The translations under genes were made by a program, and so were the position numbers. This document shows positions 44,150 to 53,018 of a stretch of 64,000 nt of DNA, one piece after another (within the stretch, counting starts at the first letter, position 1; the number at the start of each line of letters is the position of its first letter). Below the pieces are notes generated by a model. The model did not search any database and had not been told where the DNA came from. It worked only from the letters and a program-made list of their open reading frames with translations. Source of the stretch: Denitrobacterium detoxificans (GTDB lineage: Bacteria; Actinomycetota; Coriobacteriia; Coriobacteriales; Eggerthellaceae); contig NZ_CP011402.1 in the NCBI RefSeq assembly GCF_001643775.1, positions 1,458,432 through 1,522,431 on the forward strand. The letters are read 5' to 3'.

Positions 44150-45033
44150 CTATCCCCTACTAGTCCCCAAAAAGAACAACGCCAACGTCCCAGGCCCGGA
44201 GTGCGACCCAATAACCGGGTCCACGTAGTTGATCGTAAAGTCACGAATATCGAACGACGGCTCGGCCTCGATCATGGCCTTCAGCTCTAGGGCATCCTCC
44301 AGGCAGTCGCCATGCGAGATGGCGATATGCTGCGGGCCGTAGCTGGGGTCGTACGACTCCACCATGTGGTTGAACAGCGCCTTGATGCTGCGCTTGCGGC
44401 TGCGCACCTTCTCGCGGGGGATCAGGTGCCCGGGGTTGTCCATATGCAGTACGGGCTTAATAGACAGGATGTTCGCCGCCGTCGCGCTCGTGCGCGACAC
44501 GCGCCCACCGCGATACAGGTACATCAAGTCGTCCACGGTGAACCAATGCGCCAGGTGGAACCTATGCTCTTCCAGCCACGCATGCGTGTCCTCGATGCTC
44601 TTCCCTGCCTCGCGCATGTCAGCCGCGTAAAGCACCAGCAAGCCCTGGCCCAGCGACGCACCGCGCGTGTCGCACGTATAGATCTTGCGCTCGGGATACT
44701 CGCTGCGCATGTTGTCCAGCAAGTTCACCGTGGCCTCGTACGTGCCCGAAAGCCCGCTGGAAAAGCCCACGTACAGAATGTCCTGCCCGCGGTCCAAAAT
44801 GCCACAGATGATGTCGGACGACGCCTGCTGGTTCGGCAGGCTGGTCGTAAACACCTTGCCCTCGCGCATCATGCGGTAGAACATACCAGGTCGGTGGTTT
44901 CGCCCTTCAGATAGCTGGTGTACTCGTTACCCTCGTTCATGAAACGCAACGACAGGATTTCCAGCTCATGCGCATCGATGAGCTCCTCAGTCAAGTTGCA
45001 ACTGGAATCGGTGAGAATCGTATAGCTTGGCAT
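44150..45033 (-). pseudogene. DegV-family fatty-acid-binding protein gene with a frameshift
   Basis: The gene starts at the ATG at 45031-45033 (GGAG upstream) and encodes MPSYTILTDSSCNLTEELID through YLKGETTDL, a typical DegV N-terminus. Near 44885 the frame shifts by one base. The rest continues in another frame as MFYRMMREGKVFTTSLPN to the stop at 44150, with SGLSGTYEATV, GLLVLYAADM and a late GSHSGPGTLALFF. Restoring one base gives about 294 residues, the normal length. DegV proteins deliver fatty acids to the FakA kinase. It may be a recent mutation or a sequencing error. Confidence 0.85.
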
Positions 45034-45075
45034 ACCCACTCCTATATACCCAATAACCTGGGATTAGCCTACCAC

Positions 45076-45109
45076 AAAAACGCGGCGGCAGGTCTTCCCC
45101 ACCGCCGCG
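45076..45109 (-). terminator. Terminator of pta
   Basis: On the minus strand GCGGCGGT and GCCGCCGC pair around an 11-base loop and are followed by TTTTTG. It lies about 20 bases past the pta stop. Confidence 0.82.
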
Positions 45110-45127
45110 CCTATGCACGCGTTTTCG

Positions 45128-46129
45128 CTACTGCGCCTTCTGCGCTTGGCACTGCACGCACGTGATGGCCACAACGCCCACGATGTCGGCAGCCGAAGCC
45201 CCGCGCGAAAGGTCGTTCACCGGCTTTGCCAGGCCCTGCGTAATGGGGCCGTACGCTTCGGCCTTCGCCAGGCGCTGCACCAGCTTGTAGGCAATGTTGC
45301 CCGTGTCCAGGTCGGGGAACACCAGGATGTTCGCCTTGCCAGCCACCGGCGAGCCCGGCGCCTTGCTGGTACCCACGCTGGGCACGATGGCGGCATCGGC
45401 CTGCATCTCGCCGTCGATGAGCATCTCGGGCGCCGTTTCCTTCGCCAGGCGCGTGGCCTCGATCACCTTGTCACGATCGGCACTGGCCACGGTGCTCTTG
45501 AACGTGGAATGCGACAGCAGCGCGATGCGCGGTTCCGTACCGAAGATGGTCTGCCAGCTGCGGCCCGTGTTCACCGCAATCTGCGAGAGCTTTTCGGCGT
45601 CGGGCTGAATTTCCAGGCCACAGTCGGCGAACATGAACACGCCGTCGTCGCCATACTCGCAATCGGGCACCGCCATCACGAAGAACGAGCTCACGGCCTT
45701 CACGCCCGGAGCCGTCTTCAAGATCTGCAGGGCCGCGCGCAGCACGTCGCTCGTGGCATGGCACGCGCCGCACGTCATGCCGTCGGCGTCGCCCAGCTTC
45801 ACCATCATGGTGCCGAAGTAGATGACGTCATCCATCTTCGCCAGGGCGTCTTCCATGGTCACGCCCTTATGCTTGCGCAGCTCGTAGAACGCTTCCGCAT
45901 AGCGCTGGCGGTCTTCGCTCTTCGCGGGGTCCACGATGCGCGCGCCTTCCAGGTTGTACGCGCTGCCCGCAATGGCTTCCGCATTGCCCAGGATGACCAA
46001 ATCGGCAATACCGCCCGCCAGAATCTCCTGCGCCGCGGCAAGCGTGCGCTCGTCGTCGCCTTCCGGCAGTACGATCGTCTGCTTGCTCGCCTTTGCACGT
46101 TCAAGCATTGCATCGATGAATGCGCTCAT
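45128..46129 (-). CDS. pta: Phosphate acetyltransferase
   Basis: Interconverts acetyl-CoA and acetyl phosphate. The 333-residue short form lacks the N-terminal regulatory domain. Characteristic segments are IVLPEGDDERTLAAAQEILA, GMTCGACHATSDVLRAALQI, VFMFADCGLEIQP, RIALLSHSTFKSTV and VAGKANILVFPDLDTGNIAYK. GAAAGG precedes the ATG. With ackA 1.4 kb away it forms the acetate-ATP pathway, although a divergent glycosyltransferase gene separates the two. It is monocistronic. Confidence 0.95.
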   Translation of the reverse strand: MSAFIDAMLERAKASKQTIVLPEGDDERTLAAAQEILAGGIADLVILGNAEAIAGSAYNLEGARIVDPAKSEDRQRYAEAFYELRKHKGVTMEDALAKMDDVIYFGTMMVKLGDADGMTCGACHATSDVLRAALQILKTAPGVKAVSSFFVMAVPDCEYGDDGVFMFADCGLEIQPDAEKLSQIAVNTGRSWQTIFGTEPRIALLSHSTFKSTVASADRDKVIEATRLAKETAPEMLIDGEMQADAAIVPSVGTSKAPGSPVAGKANILVFPDLDTGNIAYKLVQRLAKAEAYGPITQGLAKPVNDLSRGASAADIVGVVAITCVQCQAQKAQ

Positions 46130-46312
46130 AAAATCGCCTTTCTTTCAGCTATTATGCCTGTCTAGAGAGTACTTTATTCAGTTTGTATGATGATACCCGA
46201 TATCAATGTCACCAATTTGTAGAATGAGCGTGCGGCAGGAATTAGCGGCCGCGTGCACCCATTTGGTGCACTTGTGCGTTACCCCAAGGGTTGGGAAGGA
46301 AATCTACCAAAG

Positions 46313-47335
46313 GTGAAGACAATCTCGTTCGCCATCCCGTGCTATAACTCGGCCGCCTATATGGACAAATGCATCGAATCGCTGCTCACCTGCGGCGACG
46401 ATATCGAAATTCTCATCGTGAACGACGGCTCCACGAAGGACAACACCTCCGAAAAGGCCCACGAATGGGAAGAGCGCTACCCCGGCATCATCCGCGCCAT
46501 CGACCAGGAAAACCGCGGCCACGGCGGTGCCGTGAACCACGGTCTGGAATGCGCCACCGGCCTGTACTTCAAGGTGGTCGACTCCGACGACTGGCTCGAT
46601 TCCGCTGCCATGGTGCACGTCATGGCCTACCTGCGTCGCCAGGTAGAGCGCAAGAACCCCACCGACCTGGTCATCGGCAACTACGTGTACGAAAAGGTGC
46701 ACGAGGGCACGCGCACCGTCATCGGCTACCGCAACGTATTCCCGCAGAACCAGGAATTCACCTGGGACGACATCAACCGCTTCCACAGCAGCCAGTACCT
46801 GCTCATGCATTCAGTCATCTACCGCACCGATATCCTGCGTGGCATGAACCTGCAGCTGCCGGAACATTGCTTCTACGTGGACAACATCTTCGTATACGCT
46901 CCGCTGCCCCACGTGCGCACGCTGTACTACATCAACGAGGACATGTACCGCTACTTCATCGGCCGCGAGGACCAGAGCGTGAACGAGTCCGTCATGCTTT
47001 CCCGCATCGACCAACAGCTGCGCATCACGCGCACCATGATCGACGCCGTCGATATCGTAAACGACGTGCCGCAGCCCAAGCTGGCCAAGTACATGGAAAA
47101 CTACCTGTCCATGATGATGTGCATCTGCAGCGTGTTCCTGCGCATGGAAAAGACGAGCGAGAACGAGCAGAAGCGCTCCGACATCTGGAAGTACCTGGAA
47201 GACGCCAACCCCGAACTGTATCGCCACGTGCGCTACAACGTGCTGAACATGGGCACCAACCTGCCCTTCGAGTTCGGTCGTCGCATTGGCCTGGGTGGCT
47301 ATCGCCTGGCGCAGAAGATCTTCAAGTTCAACTAG
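46313..47335 (+). CDS. GT2-family glycosyltransferase
   Basis: A protein of about 340 residues with a GT-A nucleotide-sugar domain at the N-terminus: TISFAIPCYNSAAYMDKCIES, IEILIVNDGSTKDNT, ENRGHGGAVNHGLECATG and the metal motif VVDSDDWLD. The C-terminal 130 residues are helical. It probably transfers a sugar to an envelope polysaccharide; donor and acceptor are unknown. I chose the GTG at 46313 because it opens the conserved domain. The ribosome site is poor there, and in-frame starts at 46253 and 46274 remain possible. Confidence 0.82.
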   Translation: MKTISFAIPCYNSAAYMDKCIESLLTCGDDIEILIVNDGSTKDNTSEKAHEWEERYPGIIRAIDQENRGHGGAVNHGLECATGLYFKVVDSDDWLDSAAMVHVMAYLRRQVERKNPTDLVIGNYVYEKVHEGTRTVIGYRNVFPQNQEFTWDDINRFHSSQYLLMHSVIYRTDILRGMNLQLPEHCFYVDNIFVYAPLPHVRTLYYINEDMYRYFIGREDQSVNESVMLSRIDQQLRITRTMIDAVDIVNDVPQPKLAKYMENYLSMMMCICSVFLRMEKTSENEQKRSDIWKYLEDANPELYRHVRYNVLNMGTNLPFEFGRRIGLGGYRLAQKIFKFN

Positions 47336-47346
47336 CCAAACTGCGT

Positions 47347-47464
47347 GCGTGCCTTTTTCAGAAAAGGCACGCTAATAGCGCGCGTGAGTTTGTACGAACT
47401 GGGGAAACACAGAGCGACACAGGTAGACGACGTCCAAAACCTTACCTTTTCTGAAAAAGGTAAG
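47347..47464. repeat. Pair of related palindromic hairpins downstream of the glycosyltransferase
   Basis: GCGTGCCTTTT-TCAG-AAAAGGCACGC (47347-47372) and CTTACCTTTT-CTGA-AAAAGGTAAG (47441-47464) are perfect hairpins with the same core in opposite orientation. The sequence between them contains CGAACTGGGGAAAC (47395-47408), found again inside element D at 58392-58405. The pair lies between the convergent glycosyltransferase and ackA genes. Confidence 0.6.
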
Positions 47465-47503
47465 ACGACACAACCGCGTTATCCGGGAAAAACTAACCAC
47501 AAA

Positions 47504-47531
47504 CGAAAACGGCCCAGGAACACCTGGGCCG
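47504..47531 (-). terminator. Terminator of ackA
   Basis: CGGCCCAGG and CCTGGGCCG pair around a four-base loop and are followed on the minus strand by TTTTCG. It lies 50 bases past the ackA stop. Confidence 0.85.
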
Positions 47532-47580
47532 CAAGTTATCACGCATATGCAAGCGCTTCGAGAAACCTCGTACGCCCGCC

Positions 47581-48801
47581 CTACCCCTTGTAAGGCACGA
47601 TCTGGCTGGACTTGTGCACCAGCGCGTACGTGTCGCGCGCAATCATGAGCTCCTCGTTGGTAGGCACTACGATGATGCGCACCTTCGACTTGTCGTGGCT
47701 GATCAAGCGCTCGAAACCACGCTGCTCGTTCTTCGAGGAATCCACCACGATTCCCATGGGCTGCATGCCCGCGAAGATAAGGCGGCGGATGATCGAGCTG
47801 TTCTCGCCAATGCCGCCGGTGAGCACGATCACGTCGACGCCCGCCATAACGGCCATATACTGGCCGATGTACTTCTTTACCGAGTTCGCGTACATGTCGT
47901 ACGCCAGCAGCGCGCGCTCGTTGCCTTCCTGGGCGGCTTCCTGCACCGTGCGCATGTCGTTGCTGATGCCGGAAATGCCCAGCAGGCCCGACTGCTTGTT
48001 CAGCAGGTCGGATACGTCCTGCGTGGAAAGGCCCTCGTGGTCCATGAGGAACGGCACGATGGCCGGGTCGATGGCACCCGAACGCGTGCCCATCATCAGG
48101 CCGTCGAGGGGCGTGAGGCCCATGGAGGTGTCCACCGCCACGCCATGGTCGATGGCGGAAACCGAGCACCCGTTTCCCAGGTGGCACGTGATCATCTTCA
48201 GCTCCGAAAGCGGCTCGCCCAGAAGCTCGGCCGCGCGCGAGGCAATGTAGCGATGGCTCGTGCCATGTGCGCCGTACTTGCGGATGCCGTACTTCTGGTA
48301 CAGCTCGTACGGGATGGGATACATGTAGGCCTTCGGCGGCAGTGTCTGGAAGAACGCGGTGTCGAACACGGCAACCTGCAGGCGGTCGGGCAGCACTTCC
48401 TCGCAGGCCTTGATGCCCTGCAGCGCCGAAAGGTTGTGCAGCGGGGCCAGTTCGGCCAGTTCCAGAATCTTGTCCTTCACGTCGGGCGTGATGACCACCG
48501 ACTGGTTGAAGTACGCGCCGCCCTGCACGATGCGATGCCCCACCGCGTCGATTTCGCTTACGGAGTGGATGGGCGCACGCGGGCCTTCCACCAGCGAGCG
48601 CAGAACCACTTCGATGGCGGCCTTGTGATCGGGCAGGAAGGTGTCGATAACGACTTCGTCTTCGTCGATGCCGTGCTTATGGAAGGAATCCTTCGAGCCA
48701 ACGCGTTCGCAGAGGCCCTTGGCTATGACCTTTTCGGTAACGATGTCGATGAGCTGATACTTCAGCGACGATGATCCGGCGTTGATTACCAGAATGTTCA
48801 A
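47581..48801 (-). CDS. ackA: Acetate kinase (TTG start)
   Basis: Makes ATP and acetate from acetyl phosphate. The 406-residue protein starts NILVINAGSSSLKYQLID and shows GAHGTSHRYIA, ITCHLGNGCSVSAID and LTGGIGENSSIIRRL, as expected for the acetokinase family. GGAAGGAGG lies six bases before a TTG at 48801, which falls exactly at the conserved N-terminus, so I take it as the start although the frame is open further upstream. It works with Pta. Confidence 0.95.
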   Translation of the reverse strand: MNILVINAGSSSLKYQLIDIVTEKVIAKGLCERVGSKDSFHKHGIDEDEVVIDTFLPDHKAAIEVVLRSLVEGPRAPIHSVSEIDAVGHRIVQGGAYFNQSVVITPDVKDKILELAELAPLHNLSALQGIKACEEVLPDRLQVAVFDTAFFQTLPPKAYMYPIPYELYQKYGIRKYGAHGTSHRYIASRAAELLGEPLSELKMITCHLGNGCSVSAIDHGVAVDTSMGLTPLDGLMMGTRSGAIDPAIVPFLMDHEGLSTQDVSDLLNKQSGLLGISGISNDMRTVQEAAQEGNERALLAYDMYANSVKKYIGQYMAVMAGVDVIVLTGGIGENSSIIRRLIFAGMQPMGIVVDSSKNEQRGFERLISHDKSKVRIIVVPTNEELMIARDTYALVHKSSQIVPYKG

Positions 48802-48877
48802 AGTCGGCCTCCTTCCATCTTTGGGGATTCTACCAACACACGCGTACACGCGCCGTCTACCTGCGGCGTTTATCGGC

Positions 48878-48912
48878 AAGCGGCGGTGCTCCGTTGCAGA
48901 GCGCCGCCGCTT
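48878..48912 (-). other. Strong hairpin after the HIT gene
   Basis: AAGCGGCGGTGCTC and GAGCGCCGCCGCTT pair with one G-U around a seven-base loop. There is no T run, so it may be a factor-dependent terminator or a transcript-end stabiliser for the HIT gene. Confidence 0.5.
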
Positions 48913-48946
48913 AAGTGAAGACTTATTCAAATGCGGGGTTTAGGCC

Positions 48947-49348
48947 CTATTCTGCGGAGGAACCGTGAATTTCCGCGGCATTCGTAGCCGACGTACCCCA
49001 GTCCTGGTCGTTCGGGCGCGGCATAAGGCCGCCACCGAGCACGTGCACATGCAGGTGACGCACGCTCTGGCTGGCGTTTTCGCCCGTGTTCACCAACAGG
49101 CGGAAGCCGTCCTCGTGAATGCCCTTGATGTCGGCAACCTTCTGCACCGTGGCGAACAGGTGACCCAGCACGTCCTCGGGAACGTTGTCAGCCACGTCGG
49201 AGTAATGGTCCTTCGGGATGATGAGCGTATGCACGGGCATGAGCGGCTCCATGTCATCGAAGGCGATGACCTTGTCGTCTTCGTACACCACGCTCGTGGG
49301 GATTTCGCCCTTGGCTATCTTGCAGAAGATGCAGTTCTCATCATGCAT
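48947..49348 (-). CDS. HIT-family nucleotide-binding protein
   Basis: A 133-residue histidine-triad protein, probably a hydrolase of purine nucleoside phosphoramidates or dinucleoside polyphosphates. CIFCKIAKGEIPTSVVYEDD opens the domain. LIIPKDHYSDV and the triad HLHVHVLGG follow. The C-terminus has a 20-residue extension. It is transcribed away from xseB, with about 50 bases between the two. Confidence 0.93.
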   Translation of the reverse strand: MHDENCIFCKIAKGEIPTSVVYEDDKVIAFDDMEPLMPVHTLIIPKDHYSDVADNVPEDVLGHLFATVQKVADIKGIHEDGFRLLVNTGENASQSVRHLHVHVLGGGLMPRPNDQDWGTSATNAAEIHGSSAE

Positions 49349-49399
49349 GGGGGGTCCTTTCGTAAAATGCCAGCTAGTTGGTCGGATTACATTGTAGCC

Positions 49400-49660
49400 C
49401 TACGCCTTGTGCAGCGTGGTGTCGATTTCGTCGTCGGTGGCATCCTGCTCCAGTTCGCCCATGAGGGCGTCGACTTTCTGCTGGGCGCCATCGAGCCTGC
49501 CACGCAGCTCGCGCAGCAGCGCCACGCCGCGCTCGTAGGCAGCCAGGCTGTCTTCCAGTTCCAGCGTGTTGCTTTCCAGCTGCGCCACGATCTGGTCGAG
49601 CTGGGCCATGGCCTGGCGGAACGACAGTTCGCTGATGGGGGTTTCCTGAGCTTCGGGCAT
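49400..49660 (-). CDS. xseB: Exodeoxyribonuclease VII small subunit
   Basis: An 86-residue protein with the XseB pattern: SFRQAMAQLDQIVAQLESNT followed by LELEDSLAAYERGVALLREL and a helical region. It binds the large subunit XseA to form the single-strand exonuclease. Its start lies nine bases after the xseA stop, so the two are co-translated. Confidence 0.93.
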   Translation of the reverse strand: MPEAQETPISELSFRQAMAQLDQIVAQLESNTLELEDSLAAYERGVALLRELRGRLDGAQQKVDALMGELEQDATDDEIDTTLHKA

Positions 49661-49669
49661 GAGTGCTCC

Positions 49670-51022
49670 TTACGATTGGCTTGGGTTGGGAGTGGACGAT
49701 TCTACGGCGCAGTCGAGCGTGCCATCGCTCACGCGCACAGAAATGCGGCTGCCAGCGGGGGCCTGCTCGACGGTTTTCACGATGGTGCCCGCTTCGGTAC
49801 GGGCGAGCGAGTAGCCGCGACCCAGAATGGCCAGCGGCGAGAGATCGTTCAAGCGGGCGGCACGCATGTCGATCTGCTGCTCGGCGGCAGGCAGAATAGC
49901 CTTCCCCGCCGTACTCAGGCGCTGCGCCTTACCGGCCAGCTGCTGCCCCGTAGCCTGAAGCGCCGTGCGGCCGTACGTGGCCAGGCGTGTTTCGTACTGC
50001 GCCAGCGCAGCGGCGTCGCGGACCAACCCGCCGGGGATGGCGCGCTGCAAGCGACCTGCGGCGATGTCGATGGCCTGCGCGGGCGCGGCCAACAGGAAAT
50101 GCGGGTCGCGGAAGAAGGGCTTGTCCTCGAAGCGGCCGATGACCATGCTGCTGCGCTCGAGGCGGCCCGCCAGGCGGTCGTGCATGGAACGGCCACGTGC
50201 CAGGATGCCCTCGCGCAGTTCGCGGATGTCGGGCGCGGCGCTTTCGGCGGCTGCCGTGGGCGTGGATGCACGCAGGTCGGCCACCATGTCGGCGATGGAG
50301 GTGTCGGGCTCGTGCCCAATGCCGGTGATCACGGGTACGGGGCACGCCACGATGGCGCGCGCCAGGCCCTCGTCGTTGAAGGGCATGAGGTCCTCGAACG
50401 AGCCACCACCACGCACCAAAAGCACTTCCTCGGCACCAGCGGCAACCACGCATTGCAGGCCCTCTACCAAGCCCGCGGGTGCTTGCGCGCCCTCCACGGG
50501 CACGCCAGCCAACACCACGCGCGCCAGCGGGTAGCGGCGGCGCAGCGTGCGCAAAACGTCGTGCACGGCAGCGCCACGCGGCGACGTAACCAGGCCAATG
50601 ACCTGCGGGTACGTGGGAAGTGGGCGCTTGCGGGCGGCATCGGTGAGGCCTTCGGCCTGCAGCTTGCGCGCCAGGTTTGCCACCTTCGCGCGCAGATCGC
50701 CTTCGCCGGCAAGCGCCAGGCCGAAGACGTCGAAGTTCATGCGGCCCTTCGCCGCATACAGGGTAAAGCGCCCGGTAAGCTGCACGAGCATGCCCACGCG
50801 CAGCTGCACGCCCGTGGCGCGGAAGCGGTTCTGCCACATCATGCAGGGCATGGAAGACGCCTCGTCCTTCACGGTGAAGTACACGGCCTTGTAGCCGGGC
50901 TTGTTCGAGACTTCCGACACCTCGCCCACGAGCGTGACGGTGCAGGATTCAAGCGCGCCCTTCGCAAGCTGCATGGCCTGCGAAACGCTGAGCGGCTTGC
51001 GTACGCCTTCCCCCTCTGCCAT
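49670..51022 (-). CDS. xseA: Exodeoxyribonuclease VII large subunit
   Basis: The catalytic subunit, 450 residues. An N-terminal OB-fold (about residues 10-110, VTLVGEVSEVSNKPGYKAVYF) is followed by the nuclease domain with VIGLVTSPRGAAVHDVLRTL, VLLVRGGGSFEDLMPFNDE and ITGIGHEPDTSIADMVADLR. The coiled region is shorter than in enterobacterial forms. It shares an operon with xseB and probably with the zinc metallopeptidase upstream, nine bases away. Confidence 0.95.
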   Translation of the reverse strand: MAEGEGVRKPLSVSQAMQLAKGALESCTVTLVGEVSEVSNKPGYKAVYFTVKDEASSMPCMMWQNRFRATGVQLRVGMLVQLTGRFTLYAAKGRMNFDVFGLALAGEGDLRAKVANLARKLQAEGLTDAARKRPLPTYPQVIGLVTSPRGAAVHDVLRTLRRRYPLARVVLAGVPVEGAQAPAGLVEGLQCVVAAGAEEVLLVRGGGSFEDLMPFNDEGLARAIVACPVPVITGIGHEPDTSIADMVADLRASTPTAAAESAAPDIRELREGILARGRSMHDRLAGRLERSSMVIGRFEDKPFFRDPHFLLAAPAQAIDIAAGRLQRAIPGGLVRDAAALAQYETRLATYGRTALQATGQQLAGKAQRLSTAGKAILPAAEQQIDMRAARLNDLSPLAILGRGYSLARTEAGTIVKTVEQAPAGSRISVRVSDGTLDCAVESSTPNPSQS

Positions 51023-51031
51023 GAACGCGCC

Positions 51032-51694
51032 CTAACGACGCTGGCCGATGAGCCAGAGCAGCTGCAGCGCAGAAACGAGCGCGGCGGCTACGTACGTGAG
51101 GGCGCAAGCGCGCAGCACGCTGAAGGCGCCGGCGCGTTCGCCCTGAGGCAGGCCCGCGGCTTCCAGATACTGCATGGCGCGGTGGCTGGCGTTGAATTCA
51201 ACCGGCAGCGTGACCAGCTGGAACAGCACTGCGAATGCATACAGGATGATGGCCAGGTCGATAAGGCCCGCCAGGTTCATGAAGATGCCGGCGAGCAGCG
51301 CGATCATCCAGGCGTTCGAGGCGAAGTTCACCACGGGCACCAGCGCCGAGCGGAACTTCATGGGGCCGTAGCCTTGCGCGAACTGGCACGCATGGCCAAC
51401 CTCGTGGCACGCCGTGGCGATGGCCGTGATGGACGGCTGGCTATACGCATGCGGGTCGAGCGTGATGGAGTTGTTGCGCGGGTCGAAGTGGTCTTCGCTT
51501 TCGCCGCCGCGATGGAACGGCACGCCCTGCACGCCGTTGTATGCAAGCATGTTCTGGCCCGCCTGCACGCCCGTGAGACCCCAGGAGGAAGGCACGTTGG
51601 AGTACTTCTTGATCTGGGAGTTCACGTATGCCTGGGCGCCAAAGCCGATGACGGTGGATACGACGATGAGGATGATATAACCGGTAGAGAACAT
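51032..51694 (-). CDS. Membrane zinc metallopeptidase (YugP-like)
   Basis: A 220-residue membrane protein. An N-terminal helix (YIILIVVSTVIGFGAQAYVN) is followed by the zinc site TACHEVGHACQFAQGYG (HExxH) and by two or three further helices. These are features of the YugP/DUF2227-like metallopeptidases; substrates are unknown. GGCCTGTTC precedes the ATG, without a strong Shine-Dalgarno. It lies just upstream of xseA on the same strand and may be co-transcribed with it. Confidence 0.82.
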   Translation of the reverse strand: MFSTGYIILIVVSTVIGFGAQAYVNSQIKKYSNVPSSWGLTGVQAGQNMLAYNGVQGVPFHRGGESEDHFDPRNNSITLDPHAYSQPSITAIATACHEVGHACQFAQGYGPMKFRSALVPVVNFASNAWMIALLAGIFMNLAGLIDLAIILYAFAVLFQLVTLPVEFNASHRAMQYLEAAGLPQGERAGAFSVLRACALTYVAAALVSALQLLWLIGQRR

Positions 51695-51796
51695 GAACAG
51701 GCCTTTCGTAGCCGCGAACGGACATGCGTTCGCTGTTTGTTTGAACAGGATTATATACGCAGTCCCTGCAAAACCCCTACCCCCAGCAGGAAAAAC

Positions 51797-52945
51797 CTAC
51801 GATTCGCTCGTTTTCGTTACCTTCAGGTTGCCATCTTCCAGCGAAAGCGAAATCTTGCCGTCGAGCAGCTCGAGCAGTTCGTTGCCCACGATCTGCGCGC
51901 GCCAGCCCTTCAGCAGCTCCACGTCGCGATAGCCGCGCGCCAGCGACACCAGCTCGCTGTGGCCGGCCAGCGTCTGGAACGCCACGCCCGCCTCGCGCGA
52001 ACGCAGGCGCACAAGCGCCGACATGACGTCGATTTCCAGGTCGACGTTGTGCTCGTTCTTCTGCGGGCGGTCGTGCGCGGGCCACTCCTCTTCGGGAGCA
52101 TCCAGGCCACGTACCAGGGCGGCAACCACGTTGCGCGCATCGGCCGTGCCCAGCTTGTCGGACACGCCGCGCACCATGAACAGCTCGTCAATGGTGCGAG
52201 CCTCGCGCTTGCACGCCTCCACGATCTGCTCGTCGGTGACGACCCACTTGCGCGGAATGTCGAGCTCGCGGGCACGCTTCTCGCGCCAAGCCGCAACCTC
52301 GCGCGCGGCAGAAAGCTGACGGCGGGAAAGCTGCGAGACGCGCTTCAGGCGGCGGAAGCGCTCGCGCGGGTCGTCGTGATAGCGGCTCTCGTCGACAAGC
52401 GCGGCGAAATCGTCGTCGAGCCAGTTGATGCGGCCAAGCTCGGAAAGGCGCTTGGACATGCGGCGATACATCTTCGGCAGGTAGATGACGTCGTCGGCAG
52501 CGTACTTGATCTGCGAAGACGAAAGCGGACGACGCGACCAGTCGGTAAACGAGTCCATCTTCTTCAGCTGCACGCCGCACACGTCGTTCACCAGGGCGCC
52601 GTAGCCAATCTGCTGCGTGTGCCCCATGAGGGCCGCGGCAAGCTGCGTGTCGAACACGGGCTTGGGCATGGCACCGGTTTCGCGGAGCAGGATTTCGATG
52701 TCCTGCGTGCCCGCATGAAACACCTTCATGATGGTGGGCGATTCCAGAAGCGGCACGATGGCCTTCAGGTCCGTCACGCCGAAGGGATCGATGATGACGG
52801 TTTCCTTGTCGGCCTGCATCTGCAGGAGGCAAAGCTTCGGATAGTACGTTTTCTCGCGCAGAAATTCGGTGTCGATGGCGAGAACTTCGGATGTCAACGC
52901 TCGGTCAACGAATGCCTCGAGCTGGGCCTGGTCGGTTATGAACAC
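51797..52945 (-). CDS. rnd: Ribonuclease D
   Basis: A 3'-5' exoribonuclease for tRNA maturation. The DEDD domain begins VLAIDTEFLREKTYYPKLCL and includes VFHAGTQDIEIL and YAADDVIYLPKMY. A C-terminal HRDC domain follows at about residues 205-290. The length (382) is normal. It is divergent from the lipid kinase gene. The preceding gap of about 100 bases to the peptidase gene holds nothing clear. Confidence 0.93.
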   Translation of the reverse strand: MFITDQAQLEAFVDRALTSEVLAIDTEFLREKTYYPKLCLLQMQADKETVIIDPFGVTDLKAIVPLLESPTIMKVFHAGTQDIEILLRETGAMPKPVFDTQLAAALMGHTQQIGYGALVNDVCGVQLKKMDSFTDWSRRPLSSSQIKYAADDVIYLPKMYRRMSKRLSELGRINWLDDDFAALVDESRYHDDPRERFRRLKRVSQLSRRQLSAAREVAAWREKRARELDIPRKWVVTDEQIVEACKREARTIDELFMVRGVSDKLGTADARNVVAALVRGLDAPEEEWPAHDRPQKNEHNVDLEIDVMSALVRLRSREAGVAFQTLAGHSELVSLARGYRDVELLKGWRAQIVGNELLELLDGKISLSLEDGNLKVTKTSES

Positions 52946-53018
52946 GCTTTACAATCCTTACCACATATGGGTATACCTAGTTAATACGCTTTGACATCAT
53001 AGCAATAGAAGGGGCGCT

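Noticed and set aside
48965-52984. 1339-codon plus-strand frame opposite the HIT, xseBA, peptidase and rnd genes
   Set aside because: It spans several well-supported minus-strand genes and their gaps, and has no recognisable domain or start signal.
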